NCBI GenBank assembly: GCA_004335635.1
Contig: QAXH01005665.1
Location: forward strand, 1-64,000
Length of the DNA stretch: 64,000 nt
Direction: 5' to 3'
Source of the DNA: Chloromonas sp. AAM2
Taxonomy: Eukaryota > Chlorophyta > Chlorophyceae > Chlamydomonadales > Chlamydomonadaceae
A program made the position numbers and the translations under genes. Below are positions 35,195-48,817 of the stretch, piece after piece; within the stretch, counting starts at the first letter, position 1; every line of letters begins with the position of its first letter. The notes below the pieces were generated by a model. That model did not search any database, was not told the origin of the DNA, and saw only the letters and a list, made by a program, of their open reading frames with translations.

Positions 35195-36017
35195 TGTCGC
35201 AGTTGAACAGCGTGCTCTAACACTCGTAGTATCACTGTTGTACAAGGTCTGCTCTCGACTACTGCGTGCAGCCGGGCGGCATGGCTTAGCTGTCCTTTTT
35301 TGAAACTCAAAACCGCCCTCTCACTGTAAGCTTGCCTCATCTCACCTTCTCTCGTAAAAGTTTTGCATAGCTTTCACAGCCTGGTGAGAGTCTTATTCAT
35401 TGAGGAAGCTACAGTGCTCCATGTTTGCATAGTTGCACACCCTTGGTGATGCAGGCTCTCACAAGCTGCTTCCAACATAGAACATAGAACTCACACCGTC
35501 TGCAGATACGGGCCTGCATCAGCAGAGCGTATGCTACTGCGTGATTGGTATGGACTTACATGCCCAATCTGCAAAATGAAATGGGCTATAACCAGCACAA
35601 GGTGTCACAACAACGTGTGGTATATGTCGCATGCACATCAGCTGGTTGAAAACGGCAGACTCTGATAATCTGTTGATGGAATGGAATAGCAGGCACGCGA
35701 GATGGACTGCATGTGTGTGATGTTGATGCATGCTGGCACGTCGCAACCGTCAAAGGATTTTTAATCGCACAGCAATTAATGCTCTCAAGTAACCCGCATA
35801 TGCGAGCAGGGCAGAAAATGACCGGCACCAACCTGTTTGAATCACAGAGTGAAACGGTCGACGACGTACGGCTAAACTTTTTGCACCGACAGCCGCGTGG
35901 CACGGCAAGCGTAAGAATCACCGTTCTACATTGGCAAGCTGGTAATGCGTGATTCGAGCAAATAACTCAAAGACACCTCGAATGGCGACCAGCGGAGAGC
36001 CTGTCTGATCAGCTAGC
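35195..36017. promoter_or_regulatory. Bidirectional promoter region, B9D1/DNAI3
   Basis: The start codons of B9D1 (minus) and DNAI3 (plus) are 823 bp apart and diverge, so this interval should hold both promoters. Two ciliary genes share it. A 79-codon plus-strand frame at 35713-35952 has no recognisable product. No TATA box or known motif was identified by eye. Confidence 0.5.
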
Positions 36018-37052
36018 ATGTCCGAAGAGGGTGCGGGAGCCGCAACACCTCCTCCACCAGTAAGCAAGTTTCGGTCAAGTTTCTGTTAAAGGTTGCACTC
36101 TGAGCTTGGACTGTTTACTGTAGTCAAGCTGTAGCTTCATGCATGCCCTGCACAACCACATGCGCAACCTGCATGCGTGCGTTCTCATAACAGGAAGAGG
36201 AGGAGGAGGAGGCTGCCGGGTCTACAGCAGTGGACCCTGACATTGCAGCAACGCAGGAAGCCACAGCAGCAGCAAGGCCAGAGTCTGTGCTCGTAGAAGT
36301 TCCTGCTGAAGGAGGTTTGGAGCAGGAAGCAGAGGCAGGAGAGACCTTTGCTGAAGCCCATGCTGACGAGAATGGGGAAGCACCAGCATTGGACGGGCTA
36401 GAACAGGAGGCTGAGGCTGATGCGGAGGGTGCTGAAGGTGCTGAAGAAACCTTGGACGGTATCCAAGGGGAAACCGAACAAGAGGAAGGGCAGCAAGGGG
36501 ACGGACAGCAACTCCAAGGCGAAAGAGAGCAAGGGGAAGGGGAGAGTGTGGAACCAGGGCAAGCAGAGGCACAAGAGGGTACTGAAGGCAACATGGAAGC
36601 GACAGCAGAAGGGAAGGAAGGTCTAGAGGCAGTCCCGGAGGGGGAGCCATTGGAAGCGGAGCCTCCACCGCCTCCGCCACCCCCACCCTATGTCCCACCA
36701 GAGGTTGGAGATGACTACATTCCTGTGGCTGATCTGCCGCCATTGCCAATGGCGTATGCAACAAACGAGGAGGGAAAGCCAGTGCCCTTGCCGGGCGTTG
36801 AATCGATGTTTCTTACAGGTACACAAAACGCGCACATTGCACACCACTCAGCACCATGTCACCGCAAACTGCACACCAATCAGCACTACACCAGATGGCG
36901 GACACTGAAGGCCGCAAAGTTTTGCAACAGCCTCTTGGATGACGCCGGAATGCATGCAAACTCCGTGACAGCTCATCCGAAACACTCACATACACACATA
37001 TGCAAACCTCTCCAACTGCCATACCTTCAGCGTGTCGCACTGCCCACATCCC

Positions 37053-37095
<43 letters not shown>

Positions 37096-40000
37096 CCATA
37101 CTGTCGCTCAGGCGGCTGGCCACATGGGACAGATGCCTAACACTTGTTGACGACGTTGATGATGATGGTATGGTCGCAGGCACGACTGTTGAGATGGTCG
37201 GCCTCAGTGCGCTTGGCTCTGACAAGGAGGGGGGTCAGGCCATGGGGCACGTGTCCAAGGAGGACCTGCTCAAGGACATTCAGTTCAGGTAAACTAACCG
37301 TCATCACGTGTGGGTTGGACAGGCTATATGCTCAAGGACATGCAGTTCCGGCGAGGGGCCCATCACCGCATGTGTGGTTGCGATGAGTGATGCATGACTG
37401 CGGACACAGCCAGGATAGGCTGCGGGGATGCCAGGCATCCTTTACAGAGGTAGGGACAGTCCAAGCTAGGGACTCTTAGCAATCATGCAAGTCAGGACTA
37501 GAGATACGTCAAGCGCAAGCACAATCATGCGCTGTGTTGTCCGCCTATCATGCACGTGACATGTAGCACATGCTGTCCGTTTTCAGGGGTGCTATCTCGG
37601 ATTTCTACGCCTTCAAGGCCAAGATCTCCGAGGCTGACTACGATCCTTTGCTGATATGCCTGAACGAGGACGATCTCTTTGGGGATGGAAACAACTTCCA
37701 GGTACAGCGGCATGAGGCATGAGCACGGTTCTTTACATGAGATGATGGCCGAGTGCTCCCAGAGGCCCATGCACACACACGCGTGCGTGCGTGCGTGCGG
37801 AAATGATTGAGTGTATGGGAAGAACGGGGGCAAAGGGGCCTGCACCCTTCCCGTTGGCCACATGTCCAGAAACGTACTCCACTTGCACACACAACATCTT
37901 GCTCACGTGCTTCACTCCCGCCCCTCCCTGCCCCTTTCAGTTGGCCTGCCGCAAGGAGGCGGCTGACACATGGGAGTTCGTCAAAAGCGAGGGCGAGCGC
38001 AGGCACCAGCTGCTGCATGACGAGGAGCTCAGGGCTGCCATAGAGAAGGCCAAGCCGCGCAGCAAGAAGACAAGGAAGGTCAAGCCATGGATCAGCCTGG
38101 GCAGCGAGGTGAGCTGGGGTGGTTTGAGTGGGGGTGGGGTGCGGTGGTACAACATGCATTTGCCCTGCTCGCTTGCTCATGGCAGGTCGGTGTGGTACAC
38201 ATTGCACACCGGTACTCATCCCGCTCTGTGCCTTTTGACAGCTTATCTCTTATGAACAGATACACCTAAACACGCCTGGTTTCAGAAAATTACCGCTCTT
38301 GCTCTCCTGGCCGCAAGCAGGGGTTGCAATGAGCTGTTGTTGTGCTGGTCTTGAGGTGCTGCACTGGATTAGTTTTGGGAGCGAGTGGTGGTGGGGTGGG
38401 CTGGGGTGGGACAGGGCGTTATCCGGGTTGAAACATATGGCAACTGATAGCTGAATTCTTGATGAAAGCCAGCAACTGTCGGTGGACAGTGCCTGGAAGG
38501 CTAGGCAACTGCACTCCCTGTTATGCATCATATGAGTTCAGGTTTTCTGAGGGACTGAGTATGCCTGAGACGCACATGTGAGGCTATGGGATGTACTGTA
38601 ATCCCATGCATGTTCATTCTGAGGGGGTCATGTTGTTGATGTTGCATGCACGACATAGGTTGAGATAGAGGAGGCGAGTATCCGCTCGCGGCGTGAGGCG
38701 ATCTGCATGGTGGTGTCCCGCACGCGGCGCGAGTTCAACCAGCCCTACAAGCTAGCGGATAAGGACGCACACGAGCTGTGGAACAGCAGCCAAATGGAAT
38801 GCAGGTGAGGCTAGAGGAAGGGAAGAGGGGGGTGTAAACACTTCCATCATCAGCAGGTTCAAAGCATTGCTTCCAACATACCAGCAGGGTAACTGTGTCT
38901 GGAGGCAGCAATGTGACGTCAGGCCCAGTGGTTAGAGGAAGGACATGTGGGTGGCATGTGGTTAGAGGCGTAGGGCTACCACAATGCCACAGTGCAAATG
39001 TACGGCGCGCATGTGTGGACCGGGACCTGCTAACTACCTTGGATGTAAGGTTTGGGGTTGTTGCTGGGTCGGCAGGGGTTGCCTCATCTTTAATACCTTT
39101 CTTATCTTGTTTGCTTCGCCAGAATGACCACTTTGAGCTCAGAATGGTCATCTTGATGGCCTAAGACCTTGAACTCAAGCCTCATAACAAGTGCCCACTC
39201 CTCGCTAGCTTCACCTTCTATATGCTCTTCTGCCCCCTTCCTCGTCATGTCTTTGATTTCCTTGCCTTTCTTTGCGCACCTCAGGCCCTTCAAGGACCCT
39301 AACTTTGAGCTGCGCAAGATGGAGCAGGACGTGGGCATCCAGGCCGTGCCCCCCGGAGTAGAAGCCTCTGTTCAGGCAGGTGGCCTATGCATGCCTGACG
39401 CTTCCAGCGGTGAACGCTTGCTCATTGTTTTGTGATACGACATGCGATGAGCATCAGGGAAAACGTGCGTAATAAGCCATGTAATAATGATCAAGCCCTG
39501 CCATGATGATGATGTGCAGGCGGGAGGGGCAGCCCCAAGGCCCAAGGCGGTGCAGTACGAACCGCTGAAGCTGCCACCTGCCATGGGCCGGGAAGCGGTG
39601 CAGCAGCTGGCCAGCAGCCAATTCATGGACAGGGCCTTGCACCAGTGAGTGACATTTGGTGGTTGGTGGTTGACAGTTGGTGGATAGAAGGTCAGGGATG
39701 CATGGAAAAGCATTGAGCACATGGATGCATTTGCGGACATGGGGTGAGGGGCGCAGATATGGAGAAGCATGGTGGAACTGTGGTTGTTGGCCTTGAAAGT
39801 CAATCGCCACCATGTCCATGTGAACATTGGTCTTTTGCGGTATCACTCACCACATGTCCAGTCACACAGCACGTTGACTGGCATTGACTGACCTGCCCAA
39901 ACGAAACCTTCACCTGACCACTACCACCGGTACTATTTGATTCCTTCGCTTTGCCACCCCTGTCACTGGCACTACTGGTGGTACCACCACTTCCATTACC

Positions 40001-43000
40001 GGTGTCACCAAAGCGTGAGCACAGCACCTTGTTCCCTCGTCCTCTGCTTTGCAACTGTGAGGTGGCCCTGATCCAGAACCAGATCACCAACATCTTTGCC
40101 GACGACTACTGCAGCCTTAGTGTACTATGAAAGTAGTATTAGTTCATAGCTACAGCAAGTCCTCCAGATGCAGCTTGCACATAACCTTTTTTCCCTTCTC
40201 CTCCGTTGCAGTTGTGAGGTGGCCCTGATCCAGAACGAGATCACCAACATTTTTGCCGATGACTTCGCTGGGCTCACTGACGAGGAGGGCATGAGCGGGA
40301 ACAGGAAGGAGTCCATCATCAGTGAGACACAGTCCTTCACCCACCTCACGTACTCTAAGAACAAGGTGAGGGTGTCAGCCAGAATGTTAGACTGCAGAAT
40401 GTAAGGGCAGCACACCCAGTGAGGATATGGACAATCAATTCCCATTGCCAGTGTGCCGGAAAGTGCAAATGGTCACTGGTGCAGGCAAGGTGTGCTGAAA
40501 GAATTGAGAGTCGAAAAAGCTCAACTTTCCCTGGCAGGCACTGAAGCCTTGTAAGTCTCAATCAACTGCAGTCATGAGTTGCTGGACACGGATTGCAGAG
40601 ATTGACACGGACAGAGAAAAGGCAATGCATGTTCCTTCCCTGCCCTTACATCCATGATGAGCGCCATTCAGTGACTGGTCCACATTCATTGAACGTATTG
40701 TGCGCATTGACACATGCTGAAAACAACAACAACAACAACAATAACTGCATGCCCGTGCCGCTAGAGTTATTGCCCCTGCCTGTGGGCCCTCCCCTGCCCG
40801 TGCAAACACACACACACACACATGCACGCATGCGTACACAGGTTGTGAGCGCCATCCAGTGGCTGCCCCATAGGCGTGGTGTGGTGGCGGTGGCATGCAC
40901 GGAGGCTTTGTCACACACAGAACGTGTGGCACGGGCGGGCCGGCCATCAAACGCACACATCCTCATTTGGAACTTCAAGGTGGGTGGGCGGCTAGGTGGC
41001 TGTTGGTCAGCATCTGGAAAGACAGGAAAGCCAGGCAAAGGCAAAGACAGGTGATGGCCATCTTGATTCTCTCGTGATTTGGTGTGATTACAAACTCAGT
41101 GGCTGTCTGTAGTTGATAGCAATTGAGAGTAGCGGACTGTTGAAATGGGGCAGCCGAGTGCACTGTGTTTTGGAGACAACGAAGTCTCAGCCTCAATGAG
41201 CCTGTATGCAGCCGGTGCAGGAGCGGTGAAGTCGCTGACTCCACGTGTTGCTGCTTCAGCAGCAGATGGCGTCATGGCTGCTTGTCTGCCTCATATGCAG
41301 GACTCCATCCACCCAGAGTGCGTGTTGCAGGCTCCTTATGAGGTGTTCGCCTTCCAGTACAACCCCGCAAATCCTGAGATCGTCGCAGCAGGCTGTTACA
41401 ACGGGCAGGTGAGTTAGCTAGATGTCCAGCAAGTCAGATGATATAATGTCCCATCCCCATCAATGGGTATCCAGCCTCTGACCCTGATTTGACAGTAAGT
41501 TCGTAGGTATGGCCAGCGACCGTGGCCAGCGCAGAGCACTCTTCTGTCCTGCCTAGTTGTTGGGACTGCCATCGACACACCGCAGCAAACGGCAGGAATG
41601 TCGGTCAATCCGGACATCGTCAGCCCATTCTGCTCTGCTGCTCATTCTAGACATACCAATGTGCTGTATGTGCCACCCTGGCGCTTTGCATCATCCTGTC
41701 CACCGCTGGCGCAGTCAACCGATCCGCCCTTTTGTGTGCTTCGGTGTGCGCTCGTCGCAGATCGTGATCTGGGACACAACGCACGAGCATGAGCGCATCG
41801 CCCGCAGCAAGGTGGCCACCTCGCGCCAGGCCGAGTCCGCCACGGGCTCTGGAGCAGACGAGCCCAGCATTCCCATCATCAAGTGCAGGTGTGGTGAAGC
41901 GGTCGCGAATAAGAAACCTGCCATCAAGGCTCGAAGCATTGCGGACAAATAGGACAATGAGGAAGGAAAGGAGTGAGGCAGCGGTTGTGGCCCGGCCGTG
42001 GATCGCAGTTGAGCGATCGTTTGGCTCGTTCGCGTGTCCTGCTGAAGAACTTCGCTACATCTACCATACATGCTTTCCATGATCACCGGAGACGACCAAA
42101 CCTGGGATTACCGGTCTTCGTCTCCATTCTGGTGATCATGCCTTGTTGTTCTCCATCTTGTCAACCTTGCGATTCCAGGTACCTGACCACCATTGACTTG
42201 TCCCACCACACGATGGTGATGGACCTCAAGTGGCTGCCGGGCATTGAAATCAGCAGCCGGGGCCGCGTCAGCAGGGCACCAGAGGGGGCGAAGGAGTGCA
42301 ACTTCCTGGCTACCACTGCAGGGGATGGCAAGGTCAGTGTGTCATTGGAAATGGCCAGCTGTGAATGGAACCAAGGGAGCATACCGTAGTGCTCCTCAGT
42401 AAACTGTGGGCGGTCTTCTAAGTGCGCAAATTGGCTGGGGTTTTTTCCTAGCTTGCAGTTGAGTTTGGATCCGCACGGTATGGGATTAGACGGCACTAGC
42501 TCTAGGCTATCATTGGCTACGTGCTTTTGTGGGCATGTGAGCACGTGCTAGAACCTCACCCTGTTCCGGGTCAACGCCAGGTCAAGGAACTGTAGGCGAT
42601 TCACGTGATATCTACAAGAGGTGTGGGCCTAGAAGCTGGAGGGTCAGGAGACTCATAGTCAGGAGAGCTGGAATCGGTAGAGTTGAAGTCAGGAGCTAGG
42701 AGAGTCATAATTGCGTGTGAGCAGGTGTCAGTGCCAAGGCATCTGCCTGCTGCCCTGCCTGCCTTGCCAAACCTACAAATATCCTGTACACGCATCTTCT
42801 CCTGCCTCCCTGCCCCTGTCTGGTACCTATGTCAGCGAACAACTCAAGCCTGCTGCGTTGGCTGGCTGCATCACATTTTTTAACTGCCGCATCACACTTT
42901 GCCAGGTCAACTTCTGGGACATCCGCGTCGACCGTCTGATGAAGAAGGGTCGCAAGGCCGAGGATGTGCTGGACCTCGTGTGGAAGCCGTGCCACAGCCT

Positions 43001-46000
43001 GCACATAATCAGCCTCATCGGTGAGAACGACACTAGTGTTTGGCATTGTACGGGAAGCACAAACCAGACGGGAGCTGACGGTAATCTAAGAAGACAAGAC
43101 AGTCATATCGGATATCAGGAAACGGACAAACTCATTATTGATTCCTGCAAATTAGCTGGAGTGGAAATGTCTTGTGAGAGAGAAGAAAGCTTGTGGCAGG
43201 CTAGTGCACGTGCAAGCGTGAAAGCGCGGAAGCATAAACACTGGGATGCGCATCTTGTGTGCAGGCGGAACTGTGTACAGTCAATTGCCTGGTGCAGCCC
43301 ACAAAGAATAGAAGGCGTGCATACCTTTGTTGTGGCAGGCAACCGGGCACCATGTATGTATGGAGGGACAAACGCAAGCGGACAAAGTCATTATTGATGA
43401 CTGCAACTTCGCTGTTTTATTGTCATGTATTGAGCTTTACTGTTCTCTCTCCACACTGAGACATGCTTGGCTGAGATGGTAGCGTACTGCGACGTCTAAT
43501 CGGTAGTGATCCAAGCCTCATCTGGTACAACACATGCAAGGACCGGGATTGCAGACAGAGGACTCCAACCATGCCATTGCAACACGGTGTGACACGGTGC
43601 AGGCCTGGACCTGAGCGGTCACCGGCTGAATTTCCGCATGTCGGAGTTGGATCGCGGCACCTTTGCCGTGGGTTCCTCGGACGGGGAGCTTGTGCTGGCG
43701 GACTTTGTCAAGCCCGAGGGGGAGGACAACCCCGACTATGTCAAAAGCATCACGCAGGTAGGTGCGACAGCCACGAATTCATGAGAGTAGAACTATCAGG
43801 ACAGGACACAACGCGGGAAAACGACGCGGGATAGCAGGGCATTTGGTGAGCCGGGTAATCAATTGTCAAGGCCGTGTCACAGTGATAAGATAGGTTACCA
43901 GAGGTAGGCACACTCTGCGTTGGTCGTATGCCTGTTTGCCTGTCTGCCTGCTCTTGGCTCCACAATAGTGCCTTGATCACTGTGATAGTACACTCTGGAC
44001 AAAGACACGTGTTGAATCAAAACAGAGAAGAAGATCAGCATGGCCCCACACAAAGATGACATGAGTTTTTGAGATGGTGCCAATAGTGTCTTCGTCCCAT
44101 CTTTCCGTTTTTCAGGCGCACATGGGCCCTGTGGTGTCGCTGGAGAGGTCACCCTTCTTCGAAGACATCCTGCTCACGGTACGCGACATGTGCTTGACCT
44201 TTGCCACTTATTATCATGGTCACATTGCCGTCTGCTAATGTTGCAGCTGAGCTTGACGCACTGATTCATCCAGTTCTTTAAGGGTGTGCTATTTCTGGCT
44301 GCATTTGCTGATCATGTCGCAGTGTCTCGTTTCGACCGTATGACATGCTCACCTGGCATGAGACGTTGTATCCAGAACTGCAATGTCCATGTTCCAACCT
44401 CAGGTGGGCGACTGGAGCTTCCAGGTGTGGAAGGAGGGCACCACCACTCCACTGTTCACAAGCGGATATGCCTCCGAGTACTACACTTGTGGTGAGTAGA
44501 ACGTGTACGTGGCAGCTGATCACAAACATCGCGGTGCCGTAACACATGTTGTGAGCGGGTGCACAAAGGAGACTCAGTCGCAGACATGGAACCAGCTGCT
44601 CGTGGGAAGTCAACGCGAGATCCGTTCGCACTGTGCCTGTCAAAGTCCGATTGCACTTGATATCGTTCACTCCACGTTGCTGCCGTTAGTAGGACCGCCA
44701 CTACTAGTAGGGCGATTGTGATGACGTTGCACCGCCACCAGTCACATGACGTTGGTTCGCTTCGTTGTTTGCAGGGTGTTGGAGCCCTTCACGGCCCGCT
44801 GTGTTGTACCTCGCCAACCAGGGTGGCGCCCTGGAGGTATGGGATCTTCTCGACCGAAGCCATGAGCCGAGCATCAACGTCACGCTGGCGAGTGGACCCA
44901 TCATGTCGATGGCGTTTATGGATGTCGGGGCGGCCAACTGGGGCGCGGCTGCGGGAGGGGCGTCCGCGCAAGCGCTGGCGGCAGCGCAGCAGGCAGCGGC
45001 ACAGCACCTCGCGCTGGGTGACTCGGTGGGTGTTGTGGGGCGCGGTTGAGGCAGTTTGTGTTGATTCATTTCTTGATCTGCTTAGGCTGCCCGGAAAGCT
45101 GCTCGAACCCGGCATGAGATCTGTTGATAAGACGCTGCTATTCACAGTCGCTCTCGACAGTGAATGTGTGTTGTGTCCCATGGTCGTGCTCAATAGCAGA
45201 CTGTGGCAGCGCATGATTTGAGGACTGATTTCGTGCATTTGCATACTGCGCAGGCTGGCGTGCTTCGCATCGTGGAGTTGCCGCGCAACCTGCGGCGACC
45301 GGTGTCAAACGAGAAGAAACTCATGAGCGTGTTCCTGGACAGAGAGGTGAGGATCCTCCGGCATCCAAACAGAACTATGCAAGCTGTGTCAGCCAGCGGG
45401 AACCAGCCAGAAGCCAGTGCACTACATTGGCTTTCAGAGAAGCCAATACGTATCTAGTGGGCGGTTACGACTGTCTGACGTGCGCAAGAAGCCTGCAGAA
45501 GTCAGCAGATGCCAAGTGCCAGTGTTTTGTTGCACTACATCAATTGTCTGTGAAACTTTTGCATGTCCGTTTCTTCGTGCAGGGTGAGCGCGTGCAAGAC
45601 GTCGCGAGTCGCAAGCCAATCCGCGATGCGGCGAACAAGCTGTGGGAGGAAATGACAAAGAAAGCCGCGGTAGGTTTGCATGGCATGGCATGGCACCTAA
45701 TCGGTCGGGCATGACATTTGTTTCACACGGCAGCGGTGGGGAATTCCGTGTTAGTTGCGTTGTCTGCAAGCAGAGGTGAAGGTGCTGTGTAGTAAATCAA
45801 TCACGGATTCTGACTGTGACAATGTTGGGGGTGTGTGCAGGAGGAGGCAGAGATTGCAGCCAAAGAGGCAGCAACACGCGAGGCAAACATCGCGGCGGGT
45901 GGCGGTGGTGGTGGCGCTGGCGGAGGGCCCGCTAAGACCCCGACCGCTGCTGCTGCCGCAAAGGCTGCCCTGGCCGTTCTGGACGAAAAGGCTGAGGCAG

Positions 46001-46062
46001 AGTATTACAAGTTAGAACACAGGCTCAAGCTCAGCCTTGGTCTCATACCAGCCGAGTCGTAA
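36018..46062 (+). CDS. DNAI3: DNAI3/WDR63 (IC140), inner-arm dynein I1 intermediate chain
   Basis: Exons: 36018-36059, 36194-36818, 37180-37288, 37587-37701, 37941-38108, 38659-38804, 39285-39375, 39520-39644, 40212-40365, 40842-40979, 41301-41408, 41761-41888, 42179-42332, 42906-43020, 43603-43757, 44116-44178, 44404-44491, 44775-45025, 45254-45346, 45583-45669, 45841-46062. Total 1058 residues. Residues 15-225 are acidic and rich in Glu/Ala with an eight-proline run. The family core includes GAISDFYAFKAKI, KPWISLGSEVEIEEASIRSR, SRTRREF and EVALIQNEITNIFADDF. WD-type repeats run from about residue 525 to 940 (ILIWNF, IVIWDT, VNFWDIRVD, FQVWKEG, LEVWDLLD). An Ala/Gly/Glu/Lys tail ends in YYKLEHRLKLSLGLIP. 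The protein is a core intermediate chain of the two-headed inner-arm dynein f/I1. Exon 7 seems to use a GC donor. Confidence 0.94.
37057..37094. repeat. CA dinucleotide microsatellite
   Basis: About 19 CA units lie in the second DNAI3 intron. A shorter CA run occurs at about 40806-40822. Confidence 0.95.
40041..40115 (+). pseudogene. Relic duplicate of DNAI3 exon 9
   Basis: The segment encodes CEVALIQNQITNIFADDY, nearly the start of the true exon at 40212-40365 (CEVALIQNEITNIFADDF). Upstream pyrimidine-rich sequence is also duplicated. The acceptor that reads TTGCAG before the real exon is TTGCAA here, so this copy should not be spliced at that site. Coding similarity stops after about 60 bp. 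Confidence 0.85.
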
Positions 46063-47937
46063 GCAGAGCCTTCTGGTGGCTTCGTTGGGCCTCAAACTCA
46101 GCCTGGGCCTTGCTGGCTTTGTCCGTATAACGGTCTTGCAATAGTGCTAAACAACTTGTGATCGGGCTGTTCCTTCATCTGTTAGATGCTGCACCAGTGT
46201 CTTGCTATCCCTCGTGACGAGATTGGATAGTTCTAATTGTGTGATTCCCCTTCCCTGCCATCAGCAGAAAGTCAATTGTTTGAGGTGGGGATAAGCCGGC
46301 CCTCCACAGCTCTTGTTAATGAGATTGTAGCGAGATTTGTATGAGATGTGCAGGCGTTAAGTGTGTGTAGCTCAACTACTAGCTCAGTTGTTCAGGTACT
46401 CAGCTGAACTAGTAAAACATAGGCCGGAGCAGGCCTAAACCAAGAGGCAGAGAGGCATGCTGCAGGTAACGAAAACGCTTCACAACGCTTACATCCAGAG
46501 GTGCTACACAACGCTCACATCACGGCGACCCCCTGGTACTGGGCGATTTCGAGCGCAGCCAACGCAGTACCACACATTCTCGCTTAATTTAGAACCATCC
46601 ACCTTCACTGTCAGAGCAAACGCTGCAAGTCCAGTCCTGTTGGCACTGAAAAATGTCGAGCAGACCTCTGTGCGTTTAGACTAGTGTACAAGACAAAGTC
46701 ATCAGGGTCTGCAGGCTGTTGCTGCATGGTATCTCAGACCTTCATGTGAGCGTGATGCCCAGCATCAGAGCTACTTACAGAAGTGCAACGCAGAAAAAAA
46801 GGAAGTTCGAGGGCGCCTGATTGGTATACTGTGTGTGGCCTGGCCTTAGGACCTGTGCGCAACATTCGTACAGCGTGCAGGACCTTGCTGAAGCCTGCGT
46901 GTGCGAGCTAATGCGGCTTGAATATGTTAATATCGTGCTGCTGCTCGCTCCCTGACTGCGTTTCACTGCGGTTCCAGTGCAGGATACTCAAACTGTCTCA
47001 GAACTGGCAAACATCTCTTTTTTTTGCATGCGATACGAGCTGCATTGTGTTTGAGTCTTCCATTGTGTTGTACCGCTTGGCTGGAAGCTGTGGGAGCGGA
47101 AGGGGCTGTGGAAGGCCTTTCCACACCCGTCAGGCAGATTGCAACTACATTGCAACGATGTACTTGACTGGGGAGGCAGCACTTCACTTTGGAGAAGTCA
47201 GTGATTGCAGAGGAGCCCATGCCACACAATGAGTGCAGCGTATAAGTCAAGGGAGACGCGACCAAAAGGCAGCAAGACCTTTACGTACACTTGGTTTCGC
47301 AGCAGTAAGAGTGACTGTGATGTTGGAAGCGACGAGGAGCTGTGGGATGGGGAGAAGTTGCGGAAGAGGAGAGGGAGGGAGGGAGGAGGAAGGCGGCGGT
47401 TGAGCAGGCAGGGGTTAGTAGCAGCACACATACAAACAGAGGCGCACTCTGCCTGCTGCTGAGTAATAAATGCATGGCACAGCGTGTGTAAGGCTGTGCT
47501 GTTCATTGACGTGTGCACGGCACGCAGCATCTGCAAGGTTCCCAGCTTCCAAGGTTCCAGGCGTGTTCTAACTTAAATGCTGGCACCACAAAGCTGCCAG
47601 CAAGCAGTCAGGAAGGTAGAAAAGGAGGGTTCACGTACCATGCCTTTGCATGCAAATCTGAGGCCTGCTTTTATGCATCTTAAAAGGCCTTTCAAGGGTC
47701 GCATCACACGCCCAGCACTGCACATTGGCAGCCCAAAGTGTCAGGTCCCTGTAGAAGTGCTGGAATGACCTGTATGCTCCATCTGTACTTGAGGATACGT
47801 TGCCAGCCTTAATAGAAGTTATCTGAACAAGGATCGTCACTCATATACGTGACTGACGTGGCTCACGTGGAGTGAGGCGGCGTTTTCCTCTCTTGCCACG
47901 CTCAGTGGATGATGCCCGCAGTGTCGATCGCCGAACA
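46063..47937. other. DNAI3 3' flank and intergenic region
   Basis: No supported gene. The likely 3' UTR of DNAI3 occupies the start. A 78-codon plus frame from ATG 47229 to 47462 is rich in Arg, Gly and Lys over a purine-rich low-complexity stretch and looks non-coding. The block at 46992-47025 (TCAGAACTGGCAAACATCTC plus a T run) recurs at 49107-49143. Confidence 0.5.
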
Positions 47938-48817
47938 ATGGCGAGCCTAGCGTCCCTCCGCAACCGCACGGTGTGCTCTCAAGGTCTTGCGTCATGCGGG
48001 CCCATGATGCATGCAACGATTGCACCATGCACTTGCGCTATGGGCCAGCAAACACGGCTGCGGCGACTTCACACAGCGGAGAGGCGTGCCAAATTGTCTA
48101 CAATCGCACGCTCTCAAGGCTCAGGCTTAGATGGAGATGATAGCAGTTGGCAGAGCAACGGACCTGATGGCAGCCAGCAACCGTCATTAGCAGGCCAGGC
48201 CCAGTTATATGACGTCAATATGTGGGCGTCAAAGCCTGCATGGTGCCAGCCATACTCCATTCTGCTCACTGGCGCCTTGGCAGTGGCAGTTGTGAACCAA
48301 CTATCAGGACATTCAGTGCTCTTGACGGCCGTGGTGGCGCTGCCAATTGCTGCATGGTGGTACCTGTTCCTCTTAGTGGTGAGCACGCATGGTACTTGAC
48401 AGGCTTCAATTTGGGGAGGAAGGAAAGAAAAACCTGCATCATCATCAACAGGGTCAATGGCCAGCCTTTAGTGTGGGCATGTGGGCACCAAAGACTTGCA
48501 CGTGATGGCATTTGACGCCAGCTGCAAGCAGGCCAGGCAGCACCAGGGCTTGCACTTCCTTGCGCATCTTAGCCAATCACAATCCGGGTACGCATGCATA
48601 TCATAGTGCAAGCGCAAGGACTAACTGGTAAGAGGCGGGCGTGGGAACAGAACACGACCGAAATTTTATCACAACGAAACTGCTTGACTTTACCGTGCCT
48701 GACCGTACTCAGGTGCCTTCAGAATACGCGGAACAAGTCAGGCAACACAATGCAGCGGTATTGGAGGCAAGGGCAAAGGCAGGAGCGGGAGCGACTCAGC
48801 ACGGAGCTAAGCAGTAA
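47938..48817 (+). CDS. Plastid-targeted small membrane protein (DUF6737-like)
   Basis: Exons 47938-48378 and 48713-48817 give 181 residues. The first 60 or so residues are rich in Ser, Arg, Cys and Ala and poor in acid (MASLASLRNRTVCSQG...), as expected for an algal chloroplast transit peptide. The mature part has 'WASKPAWCQPYSILLTG', two hydrophobic segments and 'AAWWYLFLLVV'. The KP.WCQP.SI.LTG pattern is that of a short cyanobacterial/plastid membrane protein family that I recall as DUF6737. The last exon is a short hydrophilic tail. Function is unknown. The start at 47938 is the first true ATG in frame. A TGTAA lies at 48977-48981, 160 bp after the stop. Confidence 0.7.

Noticed and set aside
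36222..36764. Long minus-strand frames rich in Pro, Leu and Ser
   Set aside because: Antisense shadow of the Glu-rich second exon of DNAI3.
47229..47462. A 78-codon Arg/Gly-rich frame
   Set aside because: It runs over a purine-rich low-complexity stretch and resembles no protein I know.
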